A stretch of DNA of 49,267 nt from Coriobacteriia bacterium (GTDB taxonomy: Bacteria; Actinomycetota; Coriobacteriia; WRKU01; WQUG01): NCBI GenBank assembly GCA_009784345.1, contig WRBW01000005.1, positions 1 through 49,267 of the forward strand, given 5' to 3'. Under the pieces are notes generated by a model. The model had not been told where the DNA came from. It saw only the letters and a program-made list of their open reading frames with translations, and did no database searches. The position numbers and the translations under genes are program-made. Below are positions 15,210 through 22,545 of the stretch, piece by piece (within the stretch, counting starts at the first letter, position 1; the number at the start of each line of letters is the position of its first letter).

Positions 15210-15451
15210 AAGGTCAAGGGCGAGGTTGCGGGCGAGCGGGGGCGCTCGCCCCTACAGATGGGCGTACGCGGCAAGGGTTTTCGGGTGCTGTGCGCCCGTT
15301 TCTGGTCCTGTGGCGTGAGCCACAGGTGCATGGGGTTAAGGGCGAGGTCAAGGTCAAGGGCGAGATGCTGCGTCGGAGTGCGGTATGACAAGGCACGGGC
15401 CGCAATGACGTGACTACAACCGGCGGGTTGCTGGATTGGACGTGCTCCCCC
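15210..15451. repeat. Composite intergenic repeat (modules B, A, B, D)
   Basis: Starts AAGGTCAAGGGCGAGGTTGC. Then GGGCGAGCG/CGCTCGCCC (15230-15251) is a perfect 9-bp stem with loop GGGG. Module A follows with CCTGTGGC/GCCACAGG around GTGA (15307-15326), then AAGGTCAAGGGCGAGATGC, a GTCGGAGTGCGGTATGAC stretch, and module D, TGGACGTGCTCCCCC (15437-15451). The same order is seen with variations at 16610, 20395 and 22195. Nothing coding is seen in this gap. Confidence 0.75.
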
Positions 15452-15477
15452 GCTTGAGCAGTTGGATTAAATGCGTA

Positions 15478-16333
15478 CTACTCATCCCTTAGCGTGTTCG
15501 CAGGTAGACCATTGATATCCTTTGCATTAAGATGACTGATAACAGGCTTTCCTGTATCTTTTTCAATCTGTTCACGAGCGACCTTTGCGGCAGTAGAACC
15601 TTTGACAGCAACTTGAGCACTTTCATCAAAGCCATCTGGCTGCGTCTCGACTGAGATGTCGGTTGTCGCTGCTTCGGCTAGCATGTTGAGGATTAATTCC
15701 GTGTTGGTCATATTATCGCGCAGGCTTTCTTTACGGAGACCTTTGTGATGTTTATAATCGCGGGTAGTCATCCCGCTCCATGTTTTGGTCATCAGGTCAG
15801 TCAAGATGGCATATTCTTTACCCTGTTTGACCGCTTTCATCCCACTGGTCAGTAAGCGCTTTGCGAACTTCGATCGATTTGATGCGCTGATTAATCCAAC
15901 ACTCACTGTGTCCGAGGCGACGATAGTTCATGATGGCTTTGTCGATTGACAGTTCTGGATCGACCGCTTCATCAAGAGCCGCGCTGCCCATTTTGGCAAG
16001 CCAAAGCTTGAAGGATTCGGCCTTTGGCGAGGGAATTGATTGGATGAGTCGGAGGACTTGCTCGGTGTCTGCAACGTCTGTTTTGTATCGCTTACCGTCT
16101 GCAGCCTCTAGCTTCAGTTGCCTACAATTTGTAAGCAACTGGTTTGCTCCCTCATTTTTCAGCCTCTTTTTTAAAACAGCCCAGTATGTACTCGCACCCC
16201 TTTGAGTGTCTTGATCGGTGAGCACTGAAACAATGTCTACGATTGAGAAGTAATACTTTTGAGCCCCCTCATCCCAGACGGCCCGAACGGGTTGATCTTC
16301 AAAAAGCTTGATTTTTTGGCTGGCATTTTCCAT
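15478..16333 (-). pseudogene. BRO-N/phage antirepressor-like gene, frameshifted
   Basis: Two overlapping frames together give one BRO-family protein. The 5' frame (16333-15818) starts with MENASQKIKLFEDQPVRAVW and has the Bro-N region (FSIVDIVSVLTDQDTQRG, then YWAVLKKRL) up to RRLGHSECWINQRIKSIEVR and LTDQW. The 3' frame (from about 15840 to 15478) continues with VKQGKEYAILTDLMTKTWSG as the family does. The shift lies near 15830-15850. A one-base deletion explains it; a sequencing error cannot be excluded. BRO proteins are phage and mobile-element DNA-binding regulators. A KilA-N remnant lies just upstream, so this is probably the rest of a prophage. Confidence 0.7.
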
Positions 16334-16433
16334 AATATCGATCCCAACTGACCCCAGTTATTATTGATAAGTTTAATTGTCACTGATTCTGAAACACATT
16401 GTAAGCGAACAAGCTGTGGAGATTTAACGCATA

Positions 16434-16556
16434 CCTGTTTCGCACAAAAAGGTGTGTAGAGTATCGGGATTACTGCTTCGCCACTGGGCGGCTGTAGTCC
16501 CAAAGAGTGCAACATTGAGGAGGTCTGCTTCACTGGCGTGACGTGATGTAATGAGA
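16434..16556 (-). pseudogene. KilA-N domain protein remnant
   Basis: On the minus strand one frame reads ASEADLLNVALFGTTAAQWR then SSNPDTLH, which matches the well-conserved core of KilA-N phage proteins (SEADLLNxALFGxTAKxWRxxNPD), and then stops. The start and the end of the gene are missing. With the frameshifted BRO gene beside it this points to a decayed prophage or satellite. It is too short for a functional domain. Confidence 0.6.
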
Positions 16557-16609
16557 ATGGAGGGCGAGCGGAGTTGTGCTCAGGAAAAGACGGTTGGGGA
16601 CTAGAGGTT

Positions 16610-16909
16610 TTCGGGTGCTGTGCGCCCGTTACTGGTCCTGTGGCGTGAGCCACAGGTGCATGGGGTTAAGGGCGTGGTCAAGGTCAAGGACGAGATTCCG
16701 CATCAGGCGCGGCGAGCGTCGTCATGATATAGACAGACGCTGACGCGAGGCGCTTCGGTGACGATTAGATTGACTGCGTCATCACTGCACTCCGTTCGCA
16801 AGGGCATTCGCAAGCGATGCCCACTCACTACGCTTGCGTTGCGGCTCGGGGGCCGCAATGACGGGAGTGGACATCGCGCTGGCGGGGGCTGGTGTGGGCG
16901 TGCTCCCCC
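16610..16909. repeat. Longest composite repeat (modules A, B, C, D)
   Basis: About 300 bases with all four modules in order: A (TTTCGGGTGCTGTGCGCCCG, stem CCTGTGGC/GCCACAGG at 16637-16656), B (GACGAGATTCCGCATCAGGC), C (from GACAGACGCTGACGCGAGGC to GTTGCGGCTCGGGGGCCGC) and D (TGGGCGTGCTCCCCC, 16895-16909). It ends three bases before the stop codon of the toxin gene. Related copies: 13901, 15210, 20395, 22195. No gene is seen between 16557 and 16912. Confidence 0.8.
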
Positions 16910-16912
16910 GCT

Positions 16913-17188
16913 TTATTTCTTGTATATGTTGGCGCGTGAGCCAACCTTTACGACAAGCACCCTGAACTGACCATCATTGATGTCTGCGATAATGCGGAAC
17001 TTGCCCACTTTGTAGCGCCAGAGGTTTTCATATTCCCCTTCGAGGGCGCGACCGAAGAGTCGCGGATTTTCGCAGTCGTGGATATTGGTTTCGAGCCACC
17101 TTAAGAGACGTTTTTGTACGGGCGCGTCAAGCTTCTTAAATTGTTTTTCAGCCTTAGGGTCGAAGCTCCACGTGAACTTAGGCTCCAT
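16913..17188 (-). CDS. RelE/ParE-family toxin (TA pair 1)
   Basis: A 91-residue type II toxin of the RelE/ParE superfamily. The order FDPKAEKQFKKLDAPVQKRL, then GRALEGEYENLWRYKVGKFR and IADINDGQFRVLVVKVGSR is diagnostic: the YKVGKFRIIA and VLVVKVGSR strands form the RelE sheet, and the basic residues there are the usual RNA-contacting ones. It probably cleaves mRNA on the ribosome, with the antitoxin as inhibitor. The ATG at 17188 overlaps the antitoxin gene by 11 bases; a longer open frame to 17296 lies within the antitoxin and is not used. Confidence 0.85.
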   Translation of the reverse strand: MEPKFTWSFDPKAEKQFKKLDAPVQKRLLRWLETNIHDCENPRLFGRALEGEYENLWRYKVGKFRIIADINDGQFRVLVVKVGSRANIYKK

Positions 17189-17396
17189 ACTGCCTGAGCA
17201 TTTCTTCGCGGCTGATAGGCTTATTGTTTTCGCGAATAACAGCGACGGCATCGTGATAATCCTCTTCGTCCTGCAGCTTTTCTGTGAGTAAGTCAACGAC
17301 GTAGGCGTTAAATGACACGCCCTGGAACTGAGCCTCTTCTTTTACGCGGTTGAAGAGGGAGTCCTTCATTCTGAGAGATGTATTGACTGTTGCCAT
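17178..17396 (-). CDS. RelB/DinJ-like antitoxin (TA pair 1)
   Basis: A 72-residue antitoxin. The N-terminal part (MATVNTSLRMKDSLFNRVKE then GVSFNAYVVDLL) is a ribbon-helix-helix DNA-binding domain; the acidic C-terminal part (DEEDYHDAVAVIRENNKPIS) wraps the toxin. Start ATG at 17396 follows GAAAGGTGCAAC. It comes first in the operon and overlaps the toxin, the standard antitoxin-toxin order with translational coupling. It would repress its own promoter. Confidence 0.8.
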   Translation of the reverse strand: MATVNTSLRMKDSLFNRVKEEAQFQGVSFNAYVVDLLTEKLQDEEDYHDAVAVIRENNKPISREEMLRQYGA

Positions 17397-17439
17397 AGTT
17401 GCACCTTTCGTTAAGCAAGTTGTGAGAGTATTGTACCAC

Positions 17440-17493
17440 ACCTGTAATACTCCATCGTGACAGGACGCGTGGGTGGCTTGGACGTGCTCCCTC
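17440..17493. repeat. Short repeat ending in motif variant
   Basis: A short intergenic piece ending in TGGACGTGCTCCCTC (17479-17493), the dispersed motif variant, two bases before the stop codon of the second toxin gene. Preceded by GCGTGGGTGGCT, as in other D modules. It separates the two toxin-antitoxin operons. Confidence 0.55.
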
Positions 17494-17495
17494 GC

Positions 17496-17768
17496 TTATT
17501 CGTAAATTTTTCCTCTGTGTCCAATGTCGATGATGTAGATGGTGACCTCGTTATCTTTGATGTTTGCGATGACTCGGTAATTGCCAATACGATAGCGCCA
17601 AGCGCCCGCTTGCTTGCCCGTGAGGCTTTTGCCCTGGAGGCGCGGATCTGCAGTTTCAGCAAGGTTCTTTCTTATCCAGCGCAGAATGCGAGCCCTAACC
17701 TGGTGGTCCATTTTGGACAGTGCCTTATCTGCTCTTTTCGAGAAGACAACGTGATAATGCTGCGTCAT
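17496..17768 (-). CDS. RelE-family toxin (TA pair 2)
   Basis: A 90-residue RelE-family toxin. VVFSKRADKALSKMDHQVRA, LTGKQAGAWRYRIGNYRVIA and IYIIDIGHRGKIYE give the full RelE pattern, including the final RxxxxY that is catalytic in many RelE proteins. Likely a ribosome-dependent mRNA endonuclease. Its ATG overlaps the antitoxin stop (ATGA). It is only distantly similar to the neighbouring pair 1 toxin, so the two pairs are not a recent duplication. Confidence 0.9.
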   Translation of the reverse strand: MTQHYHVVFSKRADKALSKMDHQVRARILRWIRKNLAETADPRLQGKSLTGKQAGAWRYRIGNYRVIANIKDNEVTIYIIDIGHRGKIYE

Positions 17769-17989
17769 GCGAGACCATACTTTTGCTCGATTTCATCGAG
17801 TGAATAGCTGATGGGGTCTTTTTCGAATTCCGCCTTTGCCTGTTTGTAAGCTTCAAGGTCGTATTCATCCTCGATGCGGTCGAGTATGGCGAGCCGAATG
17901 ACGTCGGAAACAGAGCGCCTTTCCTGAGCGGCGTATTCTTTTATGATGCGCGCATCTTCTTCGTTGAGTCTAAGTGTGATGACTGACAT
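17765..17989 (-). CDS. RelB-family antitoxin (TA pair 2)
   Basis: A 74-residue antitoxin: ribbon-helix-helix at the N-terminus (MSVITLRLNEEDARIIKEYA then RRSVSDVIRLAIL), acidic tail (KDPISYSLDEIEQKYGLA) that binds the toxin. This is the DUF6290/RelB arrangement. The ATG at 17989 follows AGAGGAG; the much longer open frame upstream has no such site. It overlaps the toxin gene by four bases. It should autoregulate through an operator between 17990 and 18060, but no clear symmetry was found there. Confidence 0.85.
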   Translation of the reverse strand: MSVITLRLNEEDARIIKEYAAQERRSVSDVIRLAILDRIEDEYDLEAYKQAKAEFEKDPISYSLDEIEQKYGLA

Positions 17990-18074
17990 GGTGCTCCTCT
18001 GCGGCTGGATGATTACATTGTAAGCGATTGCATACATTGTATTCATTTTGTCTCTTGAAGTCAAAATTGGGTGA

Positions 18075-18162
18075 GGATTTGGGTCAGAGCGAGATTCCGC
18101 ATCGAGGGGTGGCATGACAGAGTTGAGGCGGCGTGACAAAGCTTGTGTGGACGTGCTCCCCC
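18075..18162. repeat. Short composite repeat (modules B, D)
   Basis: Contains GCGAGATTCCGCATCGAGG and a TGACA-type stretch of module B, and ends in TGGACGTGCTCCCCC (18148-18162), nine bases before the stop codon of the ParB-like gene. No coding sequence is seen here. Confidence 0.6.
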
Positions 18163-18170
18163 GCTTAGCA

Positions 18171-19085
18171 TCATTTCCTGGATGGCTGGTTGAGGAGGGA
18201 TTCAAGGTGGGTGATGTGGATGCGGGTGGCAGCTTTGAGGCCTTGTGTCGTCGTGCTTGATTTGAGGCGCGTGCGATAGTCAGTCGTAGCTGTGAGGAGC
18301 TCGTGTTCGAGTGCCGTGGTGGATGGCGGCTTGCTGGGATTGGTTGTTGTGTCCGCGTCGGTGCTCTTGCCGAAGGTTCCCGCATCGATGGAGCGTGCGA
18401 CGTCTTTGACTTCTGGGCTTGGTGCGGTTCCCAGCTGGGTGAGCCGTTTGCGGCTGATGCGGGCTTCGCCGTCGATTATCTTGCGCTTTGCTTCTTTTGA
18501 AGTCTTGCCGATGGCCGTGATTCCGTCGGCAACCTTTTCTGCAGCAACAACGGTTGATCTTGCTAGGCCATGCTGGTTTCCCAGTATTTCTGCGGTTCTA
18601 CCTTGCTGTGAATTAATCAAGTTCCGATTTTCGGAACTTGATTCTTCTGCGCCTGTGACCTGCGTGTTTTCGTTCTCTCCTCCCTCTTTTTTGCGACCGG
18701 CACCTGTGCGTAGACCGCCGCGCACCTTTTTGGCTGCTTTATACTGCAGCCCGAGGAAGTAGGTAAACTGCAAGGGTGAGAGGTTTCGGCGTGCGATCTG
18801 GGTGGTGATCATCCAGATGATGACGTCTTCGCGGGTGGGGAATTCAAGTTCAGTTGTTTTGAAGGGCAGGTCGTGTTTTTGTGCGATGCCGTAACGGTTA
18901 TGACCATCGATAAGTATGTCGTGGCCTTTCCAGATGACGATGGCATCGCGGATGCCATGCTCAAGGATGCTTGCTTCAAGCGCTGTATGCGATTCTGGGT
19001 CGAGGCGTGGTAGAAGGAACTTGAACTCTTCATCGATGATGATTTTGGGGGCTGCGCTGTGGGTGGTGACGGCACTTGGTGACAT
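18171..19085 (-). CDS. ParB-like N-terminal domain protein
   Basis: A 304-residue protein with a ParB/Srx-type N-terminal domain: FKFLLPRLDPESHTALEASI then WKGHDILIDGHNRYGIA, where DGHNRY corresponds to the ParB box that binds CTP in ParB proteins. A basic GRKK segment follows, and the middle (AEILGNQHGLARSTVVAAEK) is a helix-turn-helix, then a Ser/Thr-rich tail. Such stand-alone ParB-like proteins are common on plasmids and integrative elements of gut anaerobes. No ParA lies beside it, so partition is unlikely; a regulatory or replication role for a mobile element is more probable. Start ATG follows GAGGTAGCCCC. Confidence 0.75.
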   Translation of the reverse strand: MSPSAVTTHSAAPKIIIDEEFKFLLPRLDPESHTALEASILEHGIRDAIVIWKGHDILIDGHNRYGIAQKHDLPFKTTELEFPTREDVIIWMITTQIARRNLSPLQFTYFLGLQYKAAKKVRGGLRTGAGRKKEGGENENTQVTGAEESSSENRNLINSQQGRTAEILGNQHGLARSTVVAAEKVADGITAIGKTSKEAKRKIIDGEARISRKRLTQLGTAPSPEVKDVARSIDAGTFGKSTDADTTTNPSKPPSTTALEHELLTATTDYRTRLKSSTTTQGLKAATRIHITHLESLLNQPSRK

Positions 19086-19171
19086 GGGGCTACCTCACAA
19101 TCTGGTGGAGGCGGTCCATGGATTTGATGATTTGATTATACGCCTTATTGGGATGCGGGAGGCGAGGGCTA

Positions 19172-19262
19172 GGGCATAAGGTCAAGGACGAGATTCCGCA
19201 TCAAGTGCGGAATGACAAGGATGGGGTGCGGAATGACGATGCAGGTGTGGACGTGCTCCCCC
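19172..19262. repeat. Short composite repeat (modules B, D)
   Basis: AAGGTCAAGGACGAGATTCC then GCATCAAGTGCGGAATGACA, a second GTGCGGAATGAC, and TGGACGTGCTCCCCC (19248-19262). CCGCATCAAGTGCGG is a self-complementary stretch that can form a small hairpin. It lies in the divergent region between the ParB-like gene and the RhuM-Fic gene, so here the D module is not next to a stop codon, unlike most other copies. Confidence 0.6.
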
Positions 19263-19283
19263 GCTTGAAAAGGCGAACAGGAC

Positions 19284-19397
19284 ATGTCTGAGGAGCGTGA
19301 TACAGTAGTTGTGTTGGTTGACTGGCTTGCAGTTCGAGCCGTAAGCCTAACTCTTTTCTACGGAAGACAGTTAGCCAGCTTCATTGATGGTGGCTGA
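19284..19397 (+). CDS. Possible 37-residue leader ORF
   Basis: An open frame MSEERDTVVVLVDWLAVRAV then SLTLFYGRQLASF ending 19 bases before the RhuM-Fic start. It has a hydrophobic middle and no clear ribosome site or known match. It could be a leader peptide or the remnant of another gene. Included only because it is the sole open stretch in this intergenic region. Confidence 0.2.
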   Translation: MSEERDTVVVLVDWLAVRAVSLTLFYGRQLASFIDGG

Positions 19398-19416
19398 ATC
19401 GAAGGAGTTGAGGGTT

Positions 19417-20355
19417 ATGAGCAAGAGCACTCAAGTTGCAATTTTTCAAAGCGGAAATCAAGATGTCGTACTGACGGTCGACCCAAGCGGAAGCACAATA
19501 TGGGCTACGCAAGCGCAGATAGTTGACCTCTTTGGAGTTGATCAATCGGGTGTTTCTAGGCATATCAGGAATATTTTCTCTGACGGCGAAGTGAACGAGA
19601 AATGCAATATGCAAATAATGCATAATAGCAGCTCAGACAGGCCGGTTAGTCTCTACAGCCTCGATGTGATACTTTCTGTTGGGTACAGGGCAAGTTCAGC
19701 AAGAGCGATTGAGTTTCGCAAGTGGGCTAATGCTGTTCTGGGCAACTACATCATCGATGGAGCTGCTGTTAATGCGAGACGACTTGAAGAGATCGGCAAA
19801 GTCGTGAGCATCTTGAACCGTTCAAATGAGGAGCTGATTTCTGGTGTTGCTAGCGTGCTTGAGCAGTATTCTGATGGCCTGAAACTGCTTGAAAGCTATG
19901 ATGCAAAGTCGCTGGTTGCCCCCAAGGGTACTACTGACTTGCGAGAATTAAACTACGAAGAGGCCCGCGAACTAATAGATAGCATGCCCTATATGCGAGA
20001 GAGTGACTTATTTGGACGCGAGAAGGATGACTCCTTCAAAAGTGCATTAGCGACCGTATATCAGACCTTTGGCGGGCATGACCTCTACCCTTCGGTACAG
20101 GAAAAGGCTGCCAACTTACTGTACCTGATTATCAAGAATCATCCCTTTAATGACGGCAATAAGCGTATTGCAGCCACGATGTTCGTATACTTTTTGAGCC
20201 TCAATGGGGCTTTGATTGATGAAAGCCAGCGACCCTTGATTGCAAATAATACTCTTGCGGCGATTACTCTGATGATTGCCCTGAGCAAGCCTGACGAAAA
20301 AGAGATGATGTGCTTGCTGGTGATGAATATGCTCAAGGGTGAACTTGCGGCTTAG
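19417..20355 (+). CDS. RhuM-Fic (virulence RhuM plus Fic/DOC) protein
   Basis: A 312-residue two-domain protein. The N-terminal RhuM domain (about residues 1-110) has the DNA-binding pattern WATQAQIVDLFGVDQSGVSR then SLYSLDVILSVGYR. The C-terminal Fic domain carries HPFNDGNKR, the full Fic motif HPFx(D/E)GN(K/G)R, so it can be catalytically active: Fic proteins transfer AMP or related groups from nucleotides to protein targets, and Doc phosphorylates EF-Tu. No inhibitory (S/T)xxxE(G/N) helix and no adjacent Phd or VbhA-type antitoxin was seen. The ATG at 19417 follows GGAGTTGAGGGTT. The RhuM part may recognise DNA and regulate its own gene. Confidence 0.85.
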   Translation: MSKSTQVAIFQSGNQDVVLTVDPSGSTIWATQAQIVDLFGVDQSGVSRHIRNIFSDGEVNEKCNMQIMHNSSSDRPVSLYSLDVILSVGYRASSARAIEFRKWANAVLGNYIIDGAAVNARRLEEIGKVVSILNRSNEELISGVASVLEQYSDGLKLLESYDAKSLVAPKGTTDLRELNYEEARELIDSMPYMRESDLFGREKDDSFKSALATVYQTFGGHDLYPSVQEKAANLLYLIIKNHPFNDGNKRIAATMFVYFLSLNGALIDESQRPLIANNTLAAITLMIALSKPDEKEMMCLLVMNMLKGELAA

Positions 20356-20394
20356 AAGAAGATTCCCAGGCTGAGCTCGATGGTGATGCAGTTG

Positions 20395-20557
20395 GGTTTC
20401 GGGTGCTGTACGCCCGTTACTGGTCCTGTTGCGTGAGCCACAGGTGTATGGGGTTAAGGGCGTGGTCAAGGTCAAGTCAAGGGTGAGATGCCGCGTCGGA
20501 GCGCGGCATGACAATGCTGGGTGCGGCATGTGATGGGTGGCTTGGACGCACTCCCCC
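20395..20557. repeat. Composite repeat (modules A, B, D)
   Basis: Module A (TTTCGGGTGCTGTACGCCCG, stem CCTGTTGC/GCCACAGG with one mismatch), module B (GGTGAGATGCCGCGTCGGAG and GCGCGGCATGACA) and TGGACGCACTCCCCC (20543-20557), the core motif with one change. A partial copy TGGACGTGCT follows at 20565. It ends 15 bases before the stop codon of the secreted metallo-hydrolase gene. Nothing else is seen in the gap. Confidence 0.75.
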
Positions 20558-20571
20558 CGTATATGGACGTG

Positions 20572-21912
20572 CTATTTAACCTTGCCGACTGTTTTCACTG
20601 TGCTCCAGGGTCCGTAGTTCTTTATTCCTGACACTGTTTTGTAGGCGCGGACTTTTGCATAGTAGGTCTTGCCCTTTTTGAGTTTTGGGACAAGGGCTGT
20701 GGTCGCAGTTTTCTTATTAATGGTGTAGGTTTTTTTGTTTTGAGTGCAAGCTTTGTTGGTGCCCAGCTGGACTTGGAATCCGCTGGCTCCTGACATGGCT
20801 GCCCAGGTCACTTTTACTTTAGAGGCACCGGCGGGCTTTGCCGATTTGATGCCGACTTTTTTGGGCTTTGGTGCAGGCTCCGGTGCTGGTTTTGGTGCGG
20901 GTGCTGGTGCGGGTGAGGGTGCGGGAGCGGGCTTTGCAGCGCCTCCTGCGAAGCTGTCAATGCTGCCAGATCGCCCGACGTCGATTCTGCTGCTGCCGTT
21001 ATAGCCCAGCGTTATGACCGTTGTGCCGTTAGCGCAGGTTCCATATTTGGTGTAACCATGTGCCGTCATGCGGTCAAGTACTGCCCTTGCAGGAAAGCCA
21101 TATTGGCTGGCGGGAGATCCCACCGTAGACATGACGGCGTAGCCTTTTGTAGAACCGTTTTTGAGCGCAGACAGCAAGGCGTCAGAAGAAGAGGTGTTTG
21201 ATCCATGGTGACCAGCAATGTAGAAGCATATGGGTGCATTACCCCTTTGCGCACGATAGCTGGCAATTTTTGCCAGGGCATCCGCGCGAGCGTTCGCATT
21301 GTTGTTGTCCTCGAGATCGCCCGTAATGAGAATGCGGTTTTGACCGTATTCGAGTATGGCGATTACCGAATTGTCGTTGGTGTTGGGGTAATTGTGCTTT
21401 GTGTCGAGAATGGTGAGGGTGACGTTATCCCACAAGGAGACTACTTCGGCTTTTGCTTGGTCATAGGCCCTTCCCTTTGCCGTTGCAGATGCTTCGAAGT
21501 TTTTGAAGGCGTTGCTACTGCCCTTATCCCCGTAGATAGTTCTGTCGACATTGAAGGTGTTGTAAACGCCGGGAAAGCCGCCCACGTGGTCTGCGTGGGA
21601 GTGTGTGGCGATGGCCAGCTCGATAGAGCCCTCGACGTAGGGGCGAATATAGCTTTCTATGCTTGTGTATTTCGAGCTGGGGACATCGCCCGCATCGACG
21701 AGCACTTCTTTGCTTCCCGCCTTGATGAACACAGACTGTGCGTCGCCGCATTCAATGACATGCAGCTTTACCTCGCCCGTGTGAGTCACGGCAATTGCCG
21801 TAGTGGCGCAGACGACGTTGCCTGCAACTGCGGCAAGGAGCAGTGCTGCGGCTATTGCAGAAGTGACGAATCTGGGGCGAAGCTTTGTTGCTGCGTTCAT
21901 GCTTGTGTTCAC
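20572..21912 (-). CDS. Secreted ComEC-like metallo-beta-lactamase fold protein with FnIII domain
   Basis: A 446-residue secreted protein. After a basic N-terminus a signal segment (SAIAAALLLAAVAGNVVCA) leads into an MBL-fold hydrolase like the C-terminal domain of ComEC: ATHSHADHVGG holds the HxHxDH metal motif, ILITGDLED the second, and FYIAGHHGSN the third. These are the marks of the ComEC/Rec2-like group, often DNA- or phosphodiester-acting. A Pro-Ala-Lys linker (PAPAPSPAPAPAPKP) and a fibronectin type III domain (ASKVKVTWAAMSGASGFQVQ to YGPWS) follow. The GTG at 21912 follows AAGGTCAC; an ATG at 22023 is also open. Secreted phosphodiesterase or nuclease activity is an inference, but notable beside possible uptake sequences. 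Confidence 0.75.
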   Translation of the reverse strand: MNTSMNAATKLRPRFVTSAIAAALLLAAVAGNVVCATTAIAVTHTGEVKLHVIECGDAQSVFIKAGSKEVLVDAGDVPSSKYTSIESYIRPYVEGSIELAIATHSHADHVGGFPGVYNTFNVDRTIYGDKGSSNAFKNFEASATAKGRAYDQAKAEVVSLWDNVTLTILDTKHNYPNTNDNSVIAILEYGQNRILITGDLEDNNNANARADALAKIASYRAQRGNAPICFYIAGHHGSNTSSSDALLSALKNGSTKGYAVMSTVGSPASQYGFPARAVLDRMTAHGYTKYGTCANGTTVITLGYNGSSRIDVGRSGSIDSFAGGAAKPAPAPSPAPAPAPKPAPEPAPKPKKVGIKSAKPAGASKVKVTWAAMSGASGFQVQLGTNKACTQNKKTYTINKKTATTALVPKLKKGKTYYAKVRAYKTVSGIKNYGPWSTVKTVGKVK

Positions 21913-22047
21913 GTGACCTTCTTTCGCACTGTTCGAAGATTCTGTCTTTTTGGCGCGGAGCGTGCCTGCACACTGAGTGAGGGGAGTTGCAGCGTGCGCG
22001 CCCATGGGTTTGTTGGCTAGCATAGTTGTGATGTTGTTATTGATAAG

Positions 22048-22086
22048 TTGTGTGTATTATTTGCAGACGAACTATATTACACACAA
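22048..22086. promoter_or_regulatory. Inverted repeat upstream of the secreted hydrolase
   Basis: TTGTGTGTA (22048-22056) and TTACACACAA (22077-22086) are inverted arms 20 bases apart, about 140 bases upstream of the minus-strand hydrolase gene. TTGTGT with an AATAAT 18 bases on could also be a promoter on the minus strand. An operator is plausible; no regulator is identified. Confidence 0.35.
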
Positions 22087-22194
22087 TTTCTGCCGTGCGC
22101 AAGCCGCTAAACATACTTTTTCCCGAGTGCATGATCGCTAAAGCGCGCATGTCGTCTGACGAGGGATCTTTGTGTACGAAGTACCGCAAAATAT

Positions 22195-22528
22195 GCGGCG
22201 AGTGTCGTCATGAAATAGGCTGATGCTGACGCGAGGCGCTTCGGTGACAATTAGACTGCGGCTCGGGGGCCGCAGTGACGGAGTTGAAACAGCCTGCCCG
22301 TTGCGAAGCACCGGATACTGGTCCTGTGCGTAAGCACAGGTGCATGGGGTTAAGGGCGTGGTCAAGGGCGAGACCCAGCATCAACGACACGTAGTGAGGA
22401 AAGTTCGCTTGCGAAACTTTCAGAGCGAAGTGCAGTGATGGCGAAGCCAAGTCCGGGGTGACAATGCTGGAACAGCATGACAGGTGTAAGCTCGCGCTGG
22501 CGGGTGGGTGGTTTGGACGTGCTCCGCC
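22195..22528. repeat. Composite repeat (modules C, A, B, D)
   Basis: Module C in short form (GCTGACGCGAGGCGCTTCGG, then CGGCTCGGGGGCCGCAGTGA), a module A variant with stem CCTGTGC/GCACAGG, a module B stretch, a local inverted repeat GAAAGTTCGC/GCGAAACTTTC (about 22399-22421), and TGGACGTGCTCCGCC (22514-22528). It ends 17 bases before the stop codon of the MBL-fold gene. No gene is seen from 22024 to 22545. Confidence 0.75.
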
Positions 22529-22545
22529 GCTTTGCTTGAAGCTGA

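Noticed and set aside
16237-16653. Open frame of 138 codons on the minus strand.
   Set aside because: It runs across the start of the BRO gene and a composite repeat in another frame, has no ribosome site, and contains the KilA-N remnant in a different frame.
20744-22020. Long plus-strand open frames opposite the secreted hydrolase.
   Set aside because: They are shadows of the GC-rich minus-strand gene; the sense frame has a signal peptide and the full metal motifs.
13766-22545. A complete integrative element or prophage.
   Set aside because: No integrase, transposase, structural phage gene or attachment repeat was found in the region.
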